From an uncultured Clostridia bacterium (GTDB lineage: Bacteria; Bacillota; Clostridia; Christensenellales; Borkfalkiaceae), in the NCBI GenBank assembly GCA_934247225.1, contig CAKQJE010000026.1:1-32363 (forward strand): a DNA stretch of 32,363 bases, written 5' to 3'. The notes under the pieces are model-generated. The model worked only from the letters and a program-made list of their open reading frames with translations. It did not search any database and had not been told where the DNA came from. Position 1 is the first letter of the stretch, and each line of letters opens with the position of its first letter. Position numbers and translations under genes: made by a program. Shown here piece after piece: positions 14,300 to 22,591 of this stretch.

Positions 14300-14374
14300 A
14301 AACATAAACACAACAAAAAGTTAAACTCGGAGTGTTATACCTAAACGCGGATTTTTACGCGGCAAGGCGAAAAT

Positions 14375-15889
14375 ATGCTTGAATCGGTTAAAAAAATTAA
14401 AGATAAAATTGAAAAATTCGCGTTGAAGCCGACGTTTGTTTTCGTCGTTTGCCTTATTGCGTTTGTTTTTCACGCTTTGGCGTGGGATCTGGCGGGACTT
14501 CTGATATTTGCTTTCGTCGGGGGGCTTTTTTTCGCGTTTTCGGACGATTGCCGCCCTGCGCTTACCGTTTTGTTTTTTACGATATTCATCGTTTCCACGC
14601 AGAACAGCACGGGTTTCCCGCCGAAAAGTTCGACAAATCCTTATTTCAGACCCGATTATTACCTTAGAAATTCGACGATAATCCCGCTTGTTTTCGGCGG
14701 GTGTTTCCTGTTCGGATGCATTATTTTCAGGTGCGTAAAAAGAAGGGAGAATTTTCTCTCGGCAAAATCGCTCGTGCCGCTTATCGCGGTGGCGGTGTCG
14801 CTCGTTTTATCGGGCGTTTCTTCGGCAAAGGAATATCATTACGGGGAGAGCTTATTGTTTGCGCTCATAGGCGTGGCGTCCTATCTCGGACTTTACGCGG
14901 TTTTATCGGGCGTGACGGATAGTTTCGACGGACTGTTGGACTTCGCGATGACGTTGTTTTCGGGCGTCGCGCTCATAATATCGCTCGAAATTATTTACGT
15001 TTACGTTCTGAATATGCTTCCGCCGTTTGAATTTTTACCCGATAATTGGAAAAACTGTATGAGATCGGGAAATTTCTTCGGCTCGATAATGAATTGGAAA
15101 CCTTATCTCGTTACGGGGTGCGGAGTAAGCAATCAATCGGGCGCTATGCTCGCGTTTCTCCTTCCCGCGGTATTTTATAAGATTTACAAGGCGGAGCGTT
15201 ACGTCGGTTACGAACTTCTCGCGTTTTTAACGGCTGTTTCGATCGTCCTTTCGCTTTCGAGAACGGCGATGCTCGTCGGCGGACCGCTCTTTATCGTACT
15301 GTCCGTGTTCGTGGCGATAAAACTTAAAAAGAAATCGACGTTTTGCATTGTTTACGGCGCGTTCGTCATTTTCGCGCTCGTCGCGCTCGCGATCGTGACC
15401 GTGGTGTTCGAAGTCGATATAATCGATTATGTTCGTCCGAGTACGGGACCGAAACTCAACGGCAGAAACAAATATTGGGATATGGCGGTGAAATACTTCA
15501 AGGAGTCGCCGATTTTCGGTACGGGATTCGCATATCCCTGTCACGACCCGCGATTTATCAAAGTCGTCGGCGGATCGTTTTCGCCGTTCCGCGCGCTTTA
15601 TCACAGCTTTTTCTTCCAGCTCGTCGCTTCGAGCGGACTTTTGGGATTGGCTGCGACGGCATATGCGCTTACCGATATCGCGATAAGATTTATCAAAGAA
15701 AAATTCGACGGGAAATTCTTTGTGTTTTGTTTCCTTATCGCGTTTTTGGTCGCGTCGCTGTTCGATATAATTTATTTCGTGCCGTACGAAGTTCTGTTCG
15801 TGATGTTCGTAATCGTTGTTGCGGAAAAACAGATTTATAAAAATAAAAAGACAAATTTACCCGATCAGAAGGCAAATTTGCAAAAATAA
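14375..15889 (+). CDS. O-antigen ligase / Wzy-type polymerase-like membrane protein
   Basis: A 504-residue protein with about a dozen hydrophobic segments. A long outside loop around residues 350-400 reads GPKLNGRNKYWDMAVKYFKESPIFGTGF, the Wzy_C signature in which an Arg and the GxGx(F) segment take part in glycan transfer. Upstream, SIVLSLSRTAMLVGG is another family landmark. Such proteins polymerise or ligate lipid-linked surface glycans. No strong Shine-Dalgarno sequence is seen (GGCAAGGCGAAAAT). It precedes a GT28-like glycosyltransferase by 127 bases, pointing to a cell-surface glycan role, but no other polysaccharide genes are nearby. Confidence 0.82.
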   Translation: MLESVKKIKDKIEKFALKPTFVFVVCLIAFVFHALAWDLAGLLIFAFVGGLFFAFSDDCRPALTVLFFTIFIVSTQNSTGFPPKSSTNPYFRPDYYLRNSTIIPLVFGGCFLFGCIIFRCVKRRENFLSAKSLVPLIAVAVSLVLSGVSSAKEYHYGESLLFALIGVASYLGLYAVLSGVTDSFDGLLDFAMTLFSGVALIISLEIIYVYVLNMLPPFEFLPDNWKNCMRSGNFFGSIMNWKPYLVTGCGVSNQSGAMLAFLLPAVFYKIYKAERYVGYELLAFLTAVSIVLSLSRTAMLVGGPLFIVLSVFVAIKLKKKSTFCIVYGAFVIFALVALAIVTVVFEVDIIDYVRPSTGPKLNGRNKYWDMAVKYFKESPIFGTGFAYPCHDPRFIKVVGGSFSPFRALYHSFFFQLVASSGLLGLAATAYALTDIAIRFIKEKFDGKFFVFCFLIAFLVASLFDIIYFVPYEVLFVMFVIVVAEKQIYKNKKTNLPDQKANLQK

Positions 15890-16016
15890 GAGATTTATAA
15901 AACAAAAGACAAGAAATATTCGGGGAATAATACCGGAAATAACTAATGTCGGATGCAAGCGGGTTTTGCGGTGCGTTCGCGGCGTTTTTCGGAAGAATCG
16001 GAGGCAAACTTAAAAA

Positions 16017-17174
16017 ATGAGCGAAAAAAAACCGAGAGTGGTATTCCCGTTTGTCGAAGCGGGCTTCGGGCATATTATGGCTGAAAAGTCCATTGCCGAC
16101 GCGTTTGAAAAAAAATACGGCGGGTATTTCGAAGTCGTTCGTTCGGAATTTTTCAAAGAAACGGGCAGCGAAGCCATGCGGAAATTCGAAAAAAGGCTTT
16201 GCAACGAAGTCCGTATGTACAATAAATGCAATTTTTACGGATATCTGAATATTGCGTGCATGAACTTGTTCGGATCGAGAATTTCGAGCTGGTTCGTAAT
16301 GTCCAAGCTTTATAAAAATCTGTTCAGAGACTCTATGGAGCATATGCGGGATCTGAAACCCGATTGCGTGGTTTCCACGCATTGGGCGACCAATTATTAC
16401 GCCGAACGGCTCGAAAACAAGCCGATAACGGCTATGTACGGACCCGACGCGCACTTAAACGCTCTTTTCCGTTATCCGTGCGATCTCGATATGATTTCCA
16501 TTCCCGAAGGGTATAAGCGGGCGATGAAAAAATTCCCCCGCAGATTTAACGAGGATAATTTAAAACTCGTTTCGACGGCTATAAGGCAAGAAGCGTTTTC
16601 GGTCGAAAGGGATAAAAGCGTTCTTAGAAACAAACTCGGTCTTCAGGACAGATTTACCGTTCTTCTTATGGAAGGCGGTTACGGCATAGGGCTTACAGAG
16701 CAGATTTGCAAGCTCCTTCTCGAAAAGGATTTGCCGATAAACTTAATAGCGATCTGCGGGAAAAATCCCGAACTCAAAGCTCGGCTCGACAAGCTCGGCA
16801 CGGGGCTTAAAACGGCGTTTTATCCGTTCGAATTCTGCGAGAACATCCTTGAATACATTTCCGCTTCCGATCTCTATCTCGGCAAAAGCGGCAGCGGACT
16901 TTTAGAACCCGCGTTTTTCCATGTTCCTATCGTCGTAACGCACTCGGCGAACACGATAGAAAAACTCATCGCCGAACATTACGTTTCGTATGTCGGCGAC
17001 GCGGTAAGAATTTTCGACGCGGAAAAAAGCGTTAAATTCATAGAGGACGCTTTGAACGGTTCGGAAAAATTCAAGGCTATGCAAAATTCCGTGGATAAGC
17101 TTCAAGATTTCGGCGGAGAGGGAATCGCCGACGAAATTTTCAAAAAGCTCAACGCGAAATTTCACGTTCTTTAA
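16017..17174 (+). CDS. MGDG synthase/GT28-like glycosyltransferase
   Basis: A 385-residue GT-B-fold glycosyltransferase. The N-terminal FPFVEAGFGHIMAEKSIADAF resembles the glycine-rich start of MGDG_synth and MurG proteins, and DLKPDCVVSTHWATNYYAE follows the same fold. The C-terminal half has a nucleotide-sugar site, SASDLYLGKSGSGLLEPAFFHVPIVV (about residues 280-305), matching the GT28 C-terminal domain. The likely role is transfer of a hexose to diacylglycerol or another lipid acceptor at the inner face of the membrane. GGAGG lies upstream of ATG 16017. It may share a transcript with the preceding Wzy-like gene. Confidence 0.85.
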   Translation: MSEKKPRVVFPFVEAGFGHIMAEKSIADAFEKKYGGYFEVVRSEFFKETGSEAMRKFEKRLCNEVRMYNKCNFYGYLNIACMNLFGSRISSWFVMSKLYKNLFRDSMEHMRDLKPDCVVSTHWATNYYAERLENKPITAMYGPDAHLNALFRYPCDLDMISIPEGYKRAMKKFPRRFNEDNLKLVSTAIRQEAFSVERDKSVLRNKLGLQDRFTVLLMEGGYGIGLTEQICKLLLEKDLPINLIAICGKNPELKARLDKLGTGLKTAFYPFEFCENILEYISASDLYLGKSGSGLLEPAFFHVPIVVTHSANTIEKLIAEHYVSYVGDAVRIFDAEKSVKFIEDALNGSEKFKAMQNSVDKLQDFGGEGIADEIFKKLNAKFHVL

Positions 17175-17289
17175 CGCTTGTTTCAAATGGTATTAAACGG
17201 GCAAAACCGCCGATAATCGGCTTATAGGCGGACTTTATAGGGTTGATTGACATAAATTTACAGATAAACTCGAACAGCGGGGTAATATA

Positions 17290-18615
17290 ATGGCAGCAAA
17301 CAACAAACCGCTCGTAGCGATCGTGGGAAGACCGAACGTCGGCAAATCCACGTTTTTCAACAAAGTTACGGGTCAGAAAATTTCAATAGTCGAGGACACT
17401 CCGGGCGTTACGAGAGACAGGCTTTACGCCGACGCCGAGTGGTGCGGTAAAGCGTTCACGCTCATAGACACCGGCGGAATCGAAATCAAGTCGCAGGACG
17501 AAATGTGGACGCATATCAAAAAACAGGCGACGATAGCCATCGAAACGGCGGACGTGGTAATCTTTTTCTGCGACGCGAAAACGGGGCTTACCGCCGCGGA
17601 TTACGACGTTGCGGAGATTTTACGCCGTTCGGGCAAACCGATAGTCCTTGCCGTGAACAAGCTCGATAATTACAAAGCCGAAGTCCTTTTCGATTTCTAT
17701 GAACTCGGACTCGGTCATCCGATAGGTATTTCCGCGGAACAGTCCAAAGGTCTGGGCGATCTTTTGGACGAGGTCTGTTCGCATTTCAAACCCGTCGAAG
17801 CAAACGATGACGACGAAAGGCTTAAAATCGCTATCGTCGGAAAGCCGAACGCGGGCAAATCGAGACTCACGAACGCCCTTTTAGGCTACGACAGAACGAT
17901 CGTTTCCGACATTGCGGGAACGACGAGAGACGCGATCGACACGCCGCTCGAAGTCGACGGCAAAAAATATATGCTCATCGACACGGCGGGCATAAGAAGA
18001 AAGCGTTCGGTCACCGAAGATCTCGAATATTACAGCGTTTTGCGCTCGTTCGCGGCGATTCGCCGTGCGGACGTTTGCCTTATCGTCGTGGACGCGTTCG
18101 AGGGGCTTTCCGAGCAGGACGTCAAAATCGCGGGGTATGTTCACGAACAGGGCAAGCCGTCGATAATCGTAATGAACAAATGGGATAAAGTCGAAAAGGA
18201 CACCCACACGATAAACGAATTCGAAAACAAGCTCAAATGCGACCTCGCGTTTATGGATTACTACAAATCCATTTACATTTCGGCAAAAAACGGGCAGAGA
18301 ACGAACAAGATTTTCGGTCTTTGCGAAGAAGTTTACGCGAACGCTTGCAAGAGGATAACCACGGGAACGCTCAACGACGTCGTTTCGGACGCCGTCCGCG
18401 CCAACGAACCGCCGACGAAAAACGGAAAGAGATTTAAAATTTATTACTGCGTGCAGGACGGAGTTTGTCCGCCGACGTTCATTCTTTTCGTTAATTCCGC
18501 CGACCTTATGCATTTTTCGTACAAGCGTTATATCGAAAACACGCTTCGGAAAACCTTCGGTTTCGAAGGTACGCCTATAAGAATTTTCGTTCACGAAAAG
18601 CACGAGGACGATTAA
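17290..18615 (+). CDS. der: Ribosome-assembly GTPase Der (EngA)
   Basis: A 441-residue double GTPase required for 50S ribosomal subunit assembly. Domain 1: G1 GRPNVGKS (13-20), EDTPGVTRDR, G3 DTGG (60-63), G4 NKLD (123-126). Domain 2: G1 GKPNAGKS (184-191), IAGTTRDAID, G3 DTAG (231-234), G4 NKWD (296-299). The C-terminal KH-like domain includes NGKRFKIYYCVQDGVCPPTFILFVN. The length is standard. In this tandem layout Der is unmistakable. The Shine-Dalgarno sequence is modest (GGGGT), and a terminator follows at 18653. Confidence 0.98.
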   Translation: MAANNKPLVAIVGRPNVGKSTFFNKVTGQKISIVEDTPGVTRDRLYADAEWCGKAFTLIDTGGIEIKSQDEMWTHIKKQATIAIETADVVIFFCDAKTGLTAADYDVAEILRRSGKPIVLAVNKLDNYKAEVLFDFYELGLGHPIGISAEQSKGLGDLLDEVCSHFKPVEANDDDERLKIAIVGKPNAGKSRLTNALLGYDRTIVSDIAGTTRDAIDTPLEVDGKKYMLIDTAGIRRKRSVTEDLEYYSVLRSFAAIRRADVCLIVVDAFEGLSEQDVKIAGYVHEQGKPSIIVMNKWDKVEKDTHTINEFENKLKCDLAFMDYYKSIYISAKNGQRTNKIFGLCEEVYANACKRITTGTLNDVVSDAVRANEPPTKNGKRFKIYYCVQDGVCPPTFILFVNSADLMHFSYKRYIENTLRKTFGFEGTPIRIFVHEKHEDD

Positions 18616-18652
18616 AATTTAACGATTAAAATTTATGTAAAACCGAAAAACG

Positions 18653-18682
18653 ACGCAGACAAGCAAATCGTCTGCGTTTTTG
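18653..18682 (+). terminator. Terminator after der
   Basis: ACGCAGAC (18653-18660) pairs with GTCTGCGT (18670-18677) around a 9-base loop, followed by TTTT. Confidence 0.75.
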
Positions 18683-18709
18683 ATTATCGGCAAAATATCC
18701 GGAAAAAAC

Positions 18710-18739
18710 TTTACAAACGACAAGCGTGTGTGATAAAAT
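18710..18739 (+). promoter_or_regulatory. Promoter of the SGNH hydrolase gene
   Basis: TTTACA (18710-18715) and TAAAAT (18734-18739) are separated by 18 bases, with GGAGG (18778-18782) downstream before the ATG at 18790. Confidence 0.5.
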
Positions 18740-18789
18740 CATTATGATTTAATCTTGATTGTTTTGTCGGAAAATCCGGAGGTCGAATA

Positions 18790-19893
18790 ATGAAAATAAG
18801 CAAAATAGACAAGAATTTTAAAGACAGCGAGGCGTGTCCCGATATCGGGAAAACGTATACGCTTCCGTGTTTCCCGTTCACGATCCACGGCGGATTTTAC
18901 GATGAAACCGACGGCTTTATTTCAATGCCGCCGGAAGTTGCGGCAAATATAAGCGAAAAAGTCGTGTGGGGCAGTCATTGTTCGTCGGGTATTCGGTTGA
19001 CGTTTTCGACAAACAGCACAAAACTTACGTTAAAAGTTGAAAATCCTTTACCGATATTTATGAAAAACATGGCTTTTTCTTCCAACAGCGGATTTTCTCT
19101 GGAAGAAAAAGTCGGCGGAAGGCATAAATTCGTGGGAATGGTGACGCCGCCCGTCGAGCAGGACGAATCCGATCGGGTCGTTTTGCTTCGCAAATATTCG
19201 ATGACGTTTAACCTCGAGGGCGGTAAAATGCGAAATTATATTTTGTATTTCCCGTTATACAGCGCGGTTAAAAGACTGGAAATTACGGTTGACGAGGAAG
19301 CGGAAATAAAAGAATTTTTCGGTTATAAAAAAGATGTTTTGCCGATAATGTATTATGGGTCGTCCATAACGCAGGGAGCGAGCGCGTCGAGATCCGACAG
19401 CACTTATCAATGTATGGTTTCCGAAAAACTAAACATGGATTTTATAAATCACGGATTTTCGGGTAACGCGTTTGCGGAGACGGAGATGGCGGAGTACCTT
19501 GCGAATAACGCTTGTTCCGCATTCGTTTGCGATTACGATCACAACGCTCCGAGCGTGGAATATTTAAAAAATACGCACGAGAGATTGTTTAAGATATTCA
19601 GAGCAAAGCAAAAAGACACTCCGGTGATTTTTCTGACAAAACCCGATAAACACGAGAAAAACGGAATAGACGAAGAAAGAAACGCTCGCGCCGAAGTGAT
19701 ACGCGCAACTTACGAGAATGCGTTGAAAAACGGAGATAAAAACGTGTATTTTATCGATTGCAGAGATGTTTTTCCGAAAGACGTAGTCGAATACGTTACG
19801 ATTGACGGCGTTCACCCGAACGATTTGGGAATGTATTATATGGCGAAAGCTCTGATTAAAGTTTTCAAGGATATAAAATTGCGTAAATATTGA
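18790..19893 (+). CDS. SGNH/GDSL-family esterase with N-terminal beta-sandwich domain
   Basis: 367 residues. The N-terminal half (about 1-175) is a beta-rich domain like the jelly-roll modules preceding GDSL_3-type esterases. The C-terminal SGNH fold has block I YYGSSITQG (nucleophile probably Ser192), block II GFSGNAF (about 222-228), and block V DGVHPND (Asp339, His342). The block III GxND motif is replaced by DYDHNAPS (248-255), as seen in one branch of the family. The likely substrate is an O-acyl (acetyl) group on a carbohydrate. No signal peptide is seen, so it may act inside the cell. It has its own promoter and terminator. Confidence 0.88.
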   Translation: MKISKIDKNFKDSEACPDIGKTYTLPCFPFTIHGGFYDETDGFISMPPEVAANISEKVVWGSHCSSGIRLTFSTNSTKLTLKVENPLPIFMKNMAFSSNSGFSLEEKVGGRHKFVGMVTPPVEQDESDRVVLLRKYSMTFNLEGGKMRNYILYFPLYSAVKRLEITVDEEAEIKEFFGYKKDVLPIMYYGSSITQGASASRSDSTYQCMVSEKLNMDFINHGFSGNAFAETEMAEYLANNACSAFVCDYDHNAPSVEYLKNTHERLFKIFRAKQKDTPVIFLTKPDKHEKNGIDEERNARAEVIRATYENALKNGDKNVYFIDCRDVFPKDVVEYVTIDGVHPNDLGMYYMAKALIKVFKDIKLRKY

Positions 19894-19910
19894 ATAAAGA
19901 TAATAAATAA

Positions 19911-19947
19911 GCCGCCGCACTTCGGATTTCCGAGGTGCGGCGGCGTT
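19911..19947 (+). terminator. Terminator after the SGNH hydrolase gene
   Basis: GCCGCCGCAC and GTGCGGCGGC form the base of a long stem (19911-19944), closed by TCGG/CCGA around loop ATTT, then GTTTT. Confidence 0.8.
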
Positions 19948-20044
19948 TTGGTTATAATATGATTTTAAACGGTTCCGCGATATAAAATTCAATCGGGGGA
20001 AGTTCAATTATCTTCAATCGGAGAAGCCCGACAGAGGGAAAACT

Positions 20045-20677
20045 TTAAGCGACGACGGTCGTTTTATAAAAGCTTCCCAAAGCTTTGAGATAATCGCCGA
20101 ATTTAACGGCTACGGGATAAACTATTTTGTCGGTCAAACAACCGGGCGTTACCGTGTTCGTGAGGAAATTATCTATTTCGTGAACGCCGTCGCGGAGCAG
20201 GTATAACACCGCAAGGATAACCACGCAAACGACAAAACCGATAGCTATTCCGAAGAGCAAACCGATAATCCTGTCCACTTCGAAAAGCGGGTTTTTATAA
20301 GCGAGGGGCTTTAAAGCGAGCTTTAAAAGCTTAAAAACAATCGTTACGACAATCCACAAAAGCAGGAACGTGCCGAACATTACGACCCATCTCGCCATTA
20401 TGGCGCCGCCGTTTACGATACCGTTTTCCGCAGCGATTTCATCGAGTCTGGCAACCGAAAAAAGTTTGAACGCTCCTTCCAGGCTTGTTCTGAGCGATTC
20501 GAGCGCCGCGCCGTCCGCAAAAAGAAGTTTGTAGAAAAGCGGCACGAGCATTATCGCCGCGATAAGCGAAAAAAACCAGCAAAACAGCGTCATAAGCTGT
20601 CTTGCGAGTCCTCGCCAGAGTCCTATCAAGCCGAAAAGGACCATTATTCCAATACATATGAAATCTATCGGAGCCAT
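20045..20677 (-). CDS. cvpA: CvpA-family membrane protein
   Basis: A 210-residue protein with four predicted membrane helices: DFICIGIMVLFGLIGLWRGLARQLMTLFCWFFSLIAAIMLV at the N-terminus, then WVVMFGTFLLLWIVVTIVFKLLKLALKPL and VDRIIGLLFGIAIGFVVCVVILAVLYLL. The GLIGLWRGLARQL segment and the VDRIIGLLFGIAIGF motif are the CvpA (colicin V production) signature. The start was set at ATG 20677 (MAPIDF), with GGGAGGA (20692-20686) upstream; the frame can be extended to 20722 but has no ribosome-binding site there. The role is uncertain; CvpA proteins are tied to envelope maintenance. Confidence 0.88.
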   Translation of the reverse strand: MAPIDFICIGIMVLFGLIGLWRGLARQLMTLFCWFFSLIAAIMLVPLFYKLLFADGAALESLRTSLEGAFKLFSVARLDEIAAENGIVNGGAIMARWVVMFGTFLLLWIVVTIVFKLLKLALKPLAYKNPLFEVDRIIGLLFGIAIGFVVCVVILAVLYLLRDGVHEIDNFLTNTVTPGCLTDKIVYPVAVKFGDYLKALGSFYKTTVVA

Positions 20678-20748
20678 CAGGTAAATCCTCCCGTAATAAG
20701 ACAAGCCCGAAAACGGGAACACCCCTTTTTATCTTATCACTTTATTTG

Positions 20749-20777
20749 ATTTTACCACACAAACAGGTTTTTTGCAA
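20749..20777 (-). promoter_or_regulatory. cvpA: Promoter of cvpA
   Basis: On the minus strand TTGCAA (20777-20772) and TAAAAT (20754-20749) are separated by 17 bases, about 72 bases before the start codon. Confidence 0.55.
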
Positions 20778-20814
20778 GCGTTTAAGAAATAATTTTGTGT
20801 AAATAATACTATTC

Positions 20815-21336
20815 ATGAGAACTTATGCTGTTTGCGCGGGAAATCCCCGCGCCGAAGAAAATATCGCGCGGGCGCTGAAAATGTTCGTGGGGGACGGTTT
20901 GCCCGTGTTCGTGTGCATCGGAACGGACGCCGTTTCGGGCGATAGTTTAGGCCCGCTTATCGGAACGCTTTTAGAACGAAAATTACGCGGGAAAACCTAT
21001 GTTTTCGGCACTCTCGAACGCCCGCTTACCGCGCGCGACGTCAACGTTTCGGCGGAATTCGTCAAAAAAATCTGCCCTTGCGGAAAAGTCGTCGCGATAG
21101 ACGCTGCCGTCGGCAGAAAAGAAGAGGTCGGCGGCGTGAGGATATCCGATTCGCCCGTTAAACCGGGGCTTGGCGTGAACAAAAATTTAAGCGACACGGG
21201 CGACGTTTCGATTATAGGCATCGTGGACGAAAAAAAAGATTCGGGCGAGGGCGGAAACCTCGGGCGCGTCAGGTTTTCGCTCGTTTACAAAATCGCGGAG
21301 ACCGTTGCGGGAGGAATAGAGCGTTTTTTCGCGTAA
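20815..21336 (+). CDS. yyaC: YyaC-family (GPR-like) sporulation protein
   Basis: A 173-residue protein with CIGTDAVSGDSLGPLIG (about 34-50) and AIDAAVGRKEEVGGVRISDSPVKPGLGVNKNL (about 98-130), the two landmark motifs of the YyaC family, relatives of the GPR spore protease. In spore formers YyaC is expressed in the sporulation programme, so the gene hints at an endospore-forming ancestor or host. It diverges from cvpA with 137 bases between start codons. No Shine-Dalgarno sequence precedes ATG 20815 and no vegetative promoter is evident, which fits special or sporulation-specific control. No other spore genes lie in the window. Confidence 0.88.
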   Translation: MRTYAVCAGNPRAEENIARALKMFVGDGLPVFVCIGTDAVSGDSLGPLIGTLLERKLRGKTYVFGTLERPLTARDVNVSAEFVKKICPCGKVVAIDAAVGRKEEVGGVRISDSPVKPGLGVNKNLSDTGDVSIIGIVDEKKDSGEGGNLGRVRFSLVYKIAETVAGGIERFFA

Positions 21337-21370
21337 AACCGCTTGATTATCGTGCTATCGCGCGTCTGAT

Positions 21371-21410
21371 CGGGCGGTTTTTCGCATGCGTTCATGCGAA
21401 AAACCGCCCG
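21371..21410. terminator. Bidirectional stem-loop between yyaC and dapL
   Basis: A perfect 18-bp stem (CGGGCGGTTTTTCGCATG with its complement, loop CGTT) sits between the two converging genes. The stem carries internal T/A runs rather than a trailing T-tract, so termination would be of an unusual type in either direction. Confidence 0.7.
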
Positions 21411-21436
21411 AAAGTTTGCGGTGAACGGTTAAAATT

Positions 21437-22591
21437 TTAACCGAGCGACGATATCCTGTCCGCCGCTTTTAAAGCTTCCTCGCGGAAGAGGAAAGCCGAA
21501 GCTCTGAAATATTCGCCGTTCTGCTCGTAAAATCCCTTTCCGGGGGTTGTTATAACGCCCGCTTTGTCCGATAAAAAGGAGCAGAACGTTTCGTCCGTGT
21601 AGTCGCCCGGGCATTTTGCGTAAACGTACGGCGACTCGTTTCCCGAAACGCACTCCGCGCCGATTTTTTTAAGCGATTGTCTTATTATTTCGGCGTTGGT
21701 TTTGTAATAGTTTACCCGTTTTTTCATTTCCGCCTGCCCCTCTTTTGAAAAACAAGCCGCTCCGCCGCGTTGGATAACGTAAGAAACGCCGTTGTCGAGA
21801 CAGCCCGAAAGCCTTGCGCGGAGTTTGTTAAGCTCGGGTTGTTCTTTCGGTATAACGATATAGCCGAGCCTTAAACCCGTGAAGCCGTAACCCTTCGAAA
21901 ACGACCTTATTTCCGCGGCGCAACGCTTCGCTCCTTCGATTTCGAAAATCGATTTCACGCCGCCGTCCGAAACGTAATCGGAATAAGCACCGTCGAAAAA
22001 TATCGTCGCGCCCGAAAAGATGGCGTATCCGACCCATTCTTCGAGGATTTTTCTGCTAAAACTTCTTCCGCTCGGGTTGGACGGCGAGCAGAGATAAACG
22101 GCGTCGCAACGGGTCTGAAGGGGCGGATAAAAGTCCTGATTTTCGTCCGACTTTAAAAACACGGGTTCGTTTCCGAAAAGGATCGCCGATTCTATCCCCG
22201 CGGGATAACACGGAACGGGAAACAGAATCCTGCTTTTTCCGCCTATAAGCGCGTTTATCGAAAAAAGTTCGCCTTTCGCGCCGTCGTTTACGAAAATTTC
22301 GTCGGGGGATATGTCGATTTTTGATTTTTTATAGTCCTCGGCGATTAAATTTTTAAGAAAATCGTATCCCGTTGAGGGCGGATATCCTTTGAATTTGTCG
22401 GTTTCGGTAAGCTCTTCGGCGGCTTTCTGCATTTCGTTTTTAACACAGTCAAACAGCGGAAGTTTTACGTCGCCTATGCCGAGATCGACGAGTTCGTCTC
22501 CCCATTTTTGCTTTGCGAGAGACTTTTTCGCGGCGAGAGAAGCGAAGACGTAAGATGCGGGAAGACGCGAAAAATTATCGTTGAATTTCAT
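21437..22591 (-). CDS. dapL: LL-diaminopimelate aminotransferase (DapL)
   Basis: A 384-residue PLP-dependent class I/II aminotransferase that converts tetrahydrodipicolinate directly to LL-diaminopimelate for lysine and peptidoglycan. DapL landmarks are visible: VDLGIGDVKLP near the N-terminus, YPPSTGYDFLKNLIAEDYKKSKIDISPDEIFVNDGAKGELFSI, CSPSNPSGRSF, and SFSKGYGFTGLRLGY, whose Lys233 binds PLP. The start was set at ATG 22591 (MKFNDNF), which lies inside the end of dapF with GGAGGA upstream; the frame can be extended to 22681 without a ribosome site. It overlaps dapF by 17 bases, so the two are translated from one mRNA. Confidence 0.92.
   Translation of the reverse strand: MKFNDNFSRLPASYVFASLAAKKSLAKQKWGDELVDLGIGDVKLPLFDCVKNEMQKAAEELTETDKFKGYPPSTGYDFLKNLIAEDYKKSKIDISPDEIFVNDGAKGELFSINALIGGKSRILFPVPCYPAGIESAILFGNEPVFLKSDENQDFYPPLQTRCDAVYLCSPSNPSGRSFSRKILEEWVGYAIFSGATIFFDGAYSDYVSDGGVKSIFEIEGAKRCAAEIRSFSKGYGFTGLRLGYIVIPKEQPELNKLRARLSGCLDNGVSYVIQRGGAACFSKEGQAEMKKRVNYYKTNAEIIRQSLKKIGAECVSGNESPYVYAKCPGDYTDETFCSFLSDKAGVITTPGKGFYEQNGEYFRASAFLFREEALKAADRISSLG

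Larger units (their letters stand above)
13984..14374. other. Intergenic region: terminator, inverted-repeat arm and promoter
   Basis: It contains the terminator of the Cys-rich gene (14006-14040), the right arm of the 17-bp inverted repeat (14184-14200) and the promoter of the Wzy-like gene (14271-14299). I see no coding sequence in the rest. Confidence 0.7.

Noticed and set aside
17209..17233. Hairpin between the glycosyltransferase and der as a terminator
   Set aside because: Only five paired bases (CCGCC/GGCGG) with a long loop and no T-tract.
20678..20722. Longer CvpA start at 20722
   Set aside because: The 15-codon extension lacks a ribosome site, while ATG 20677 has GGGAGGA.
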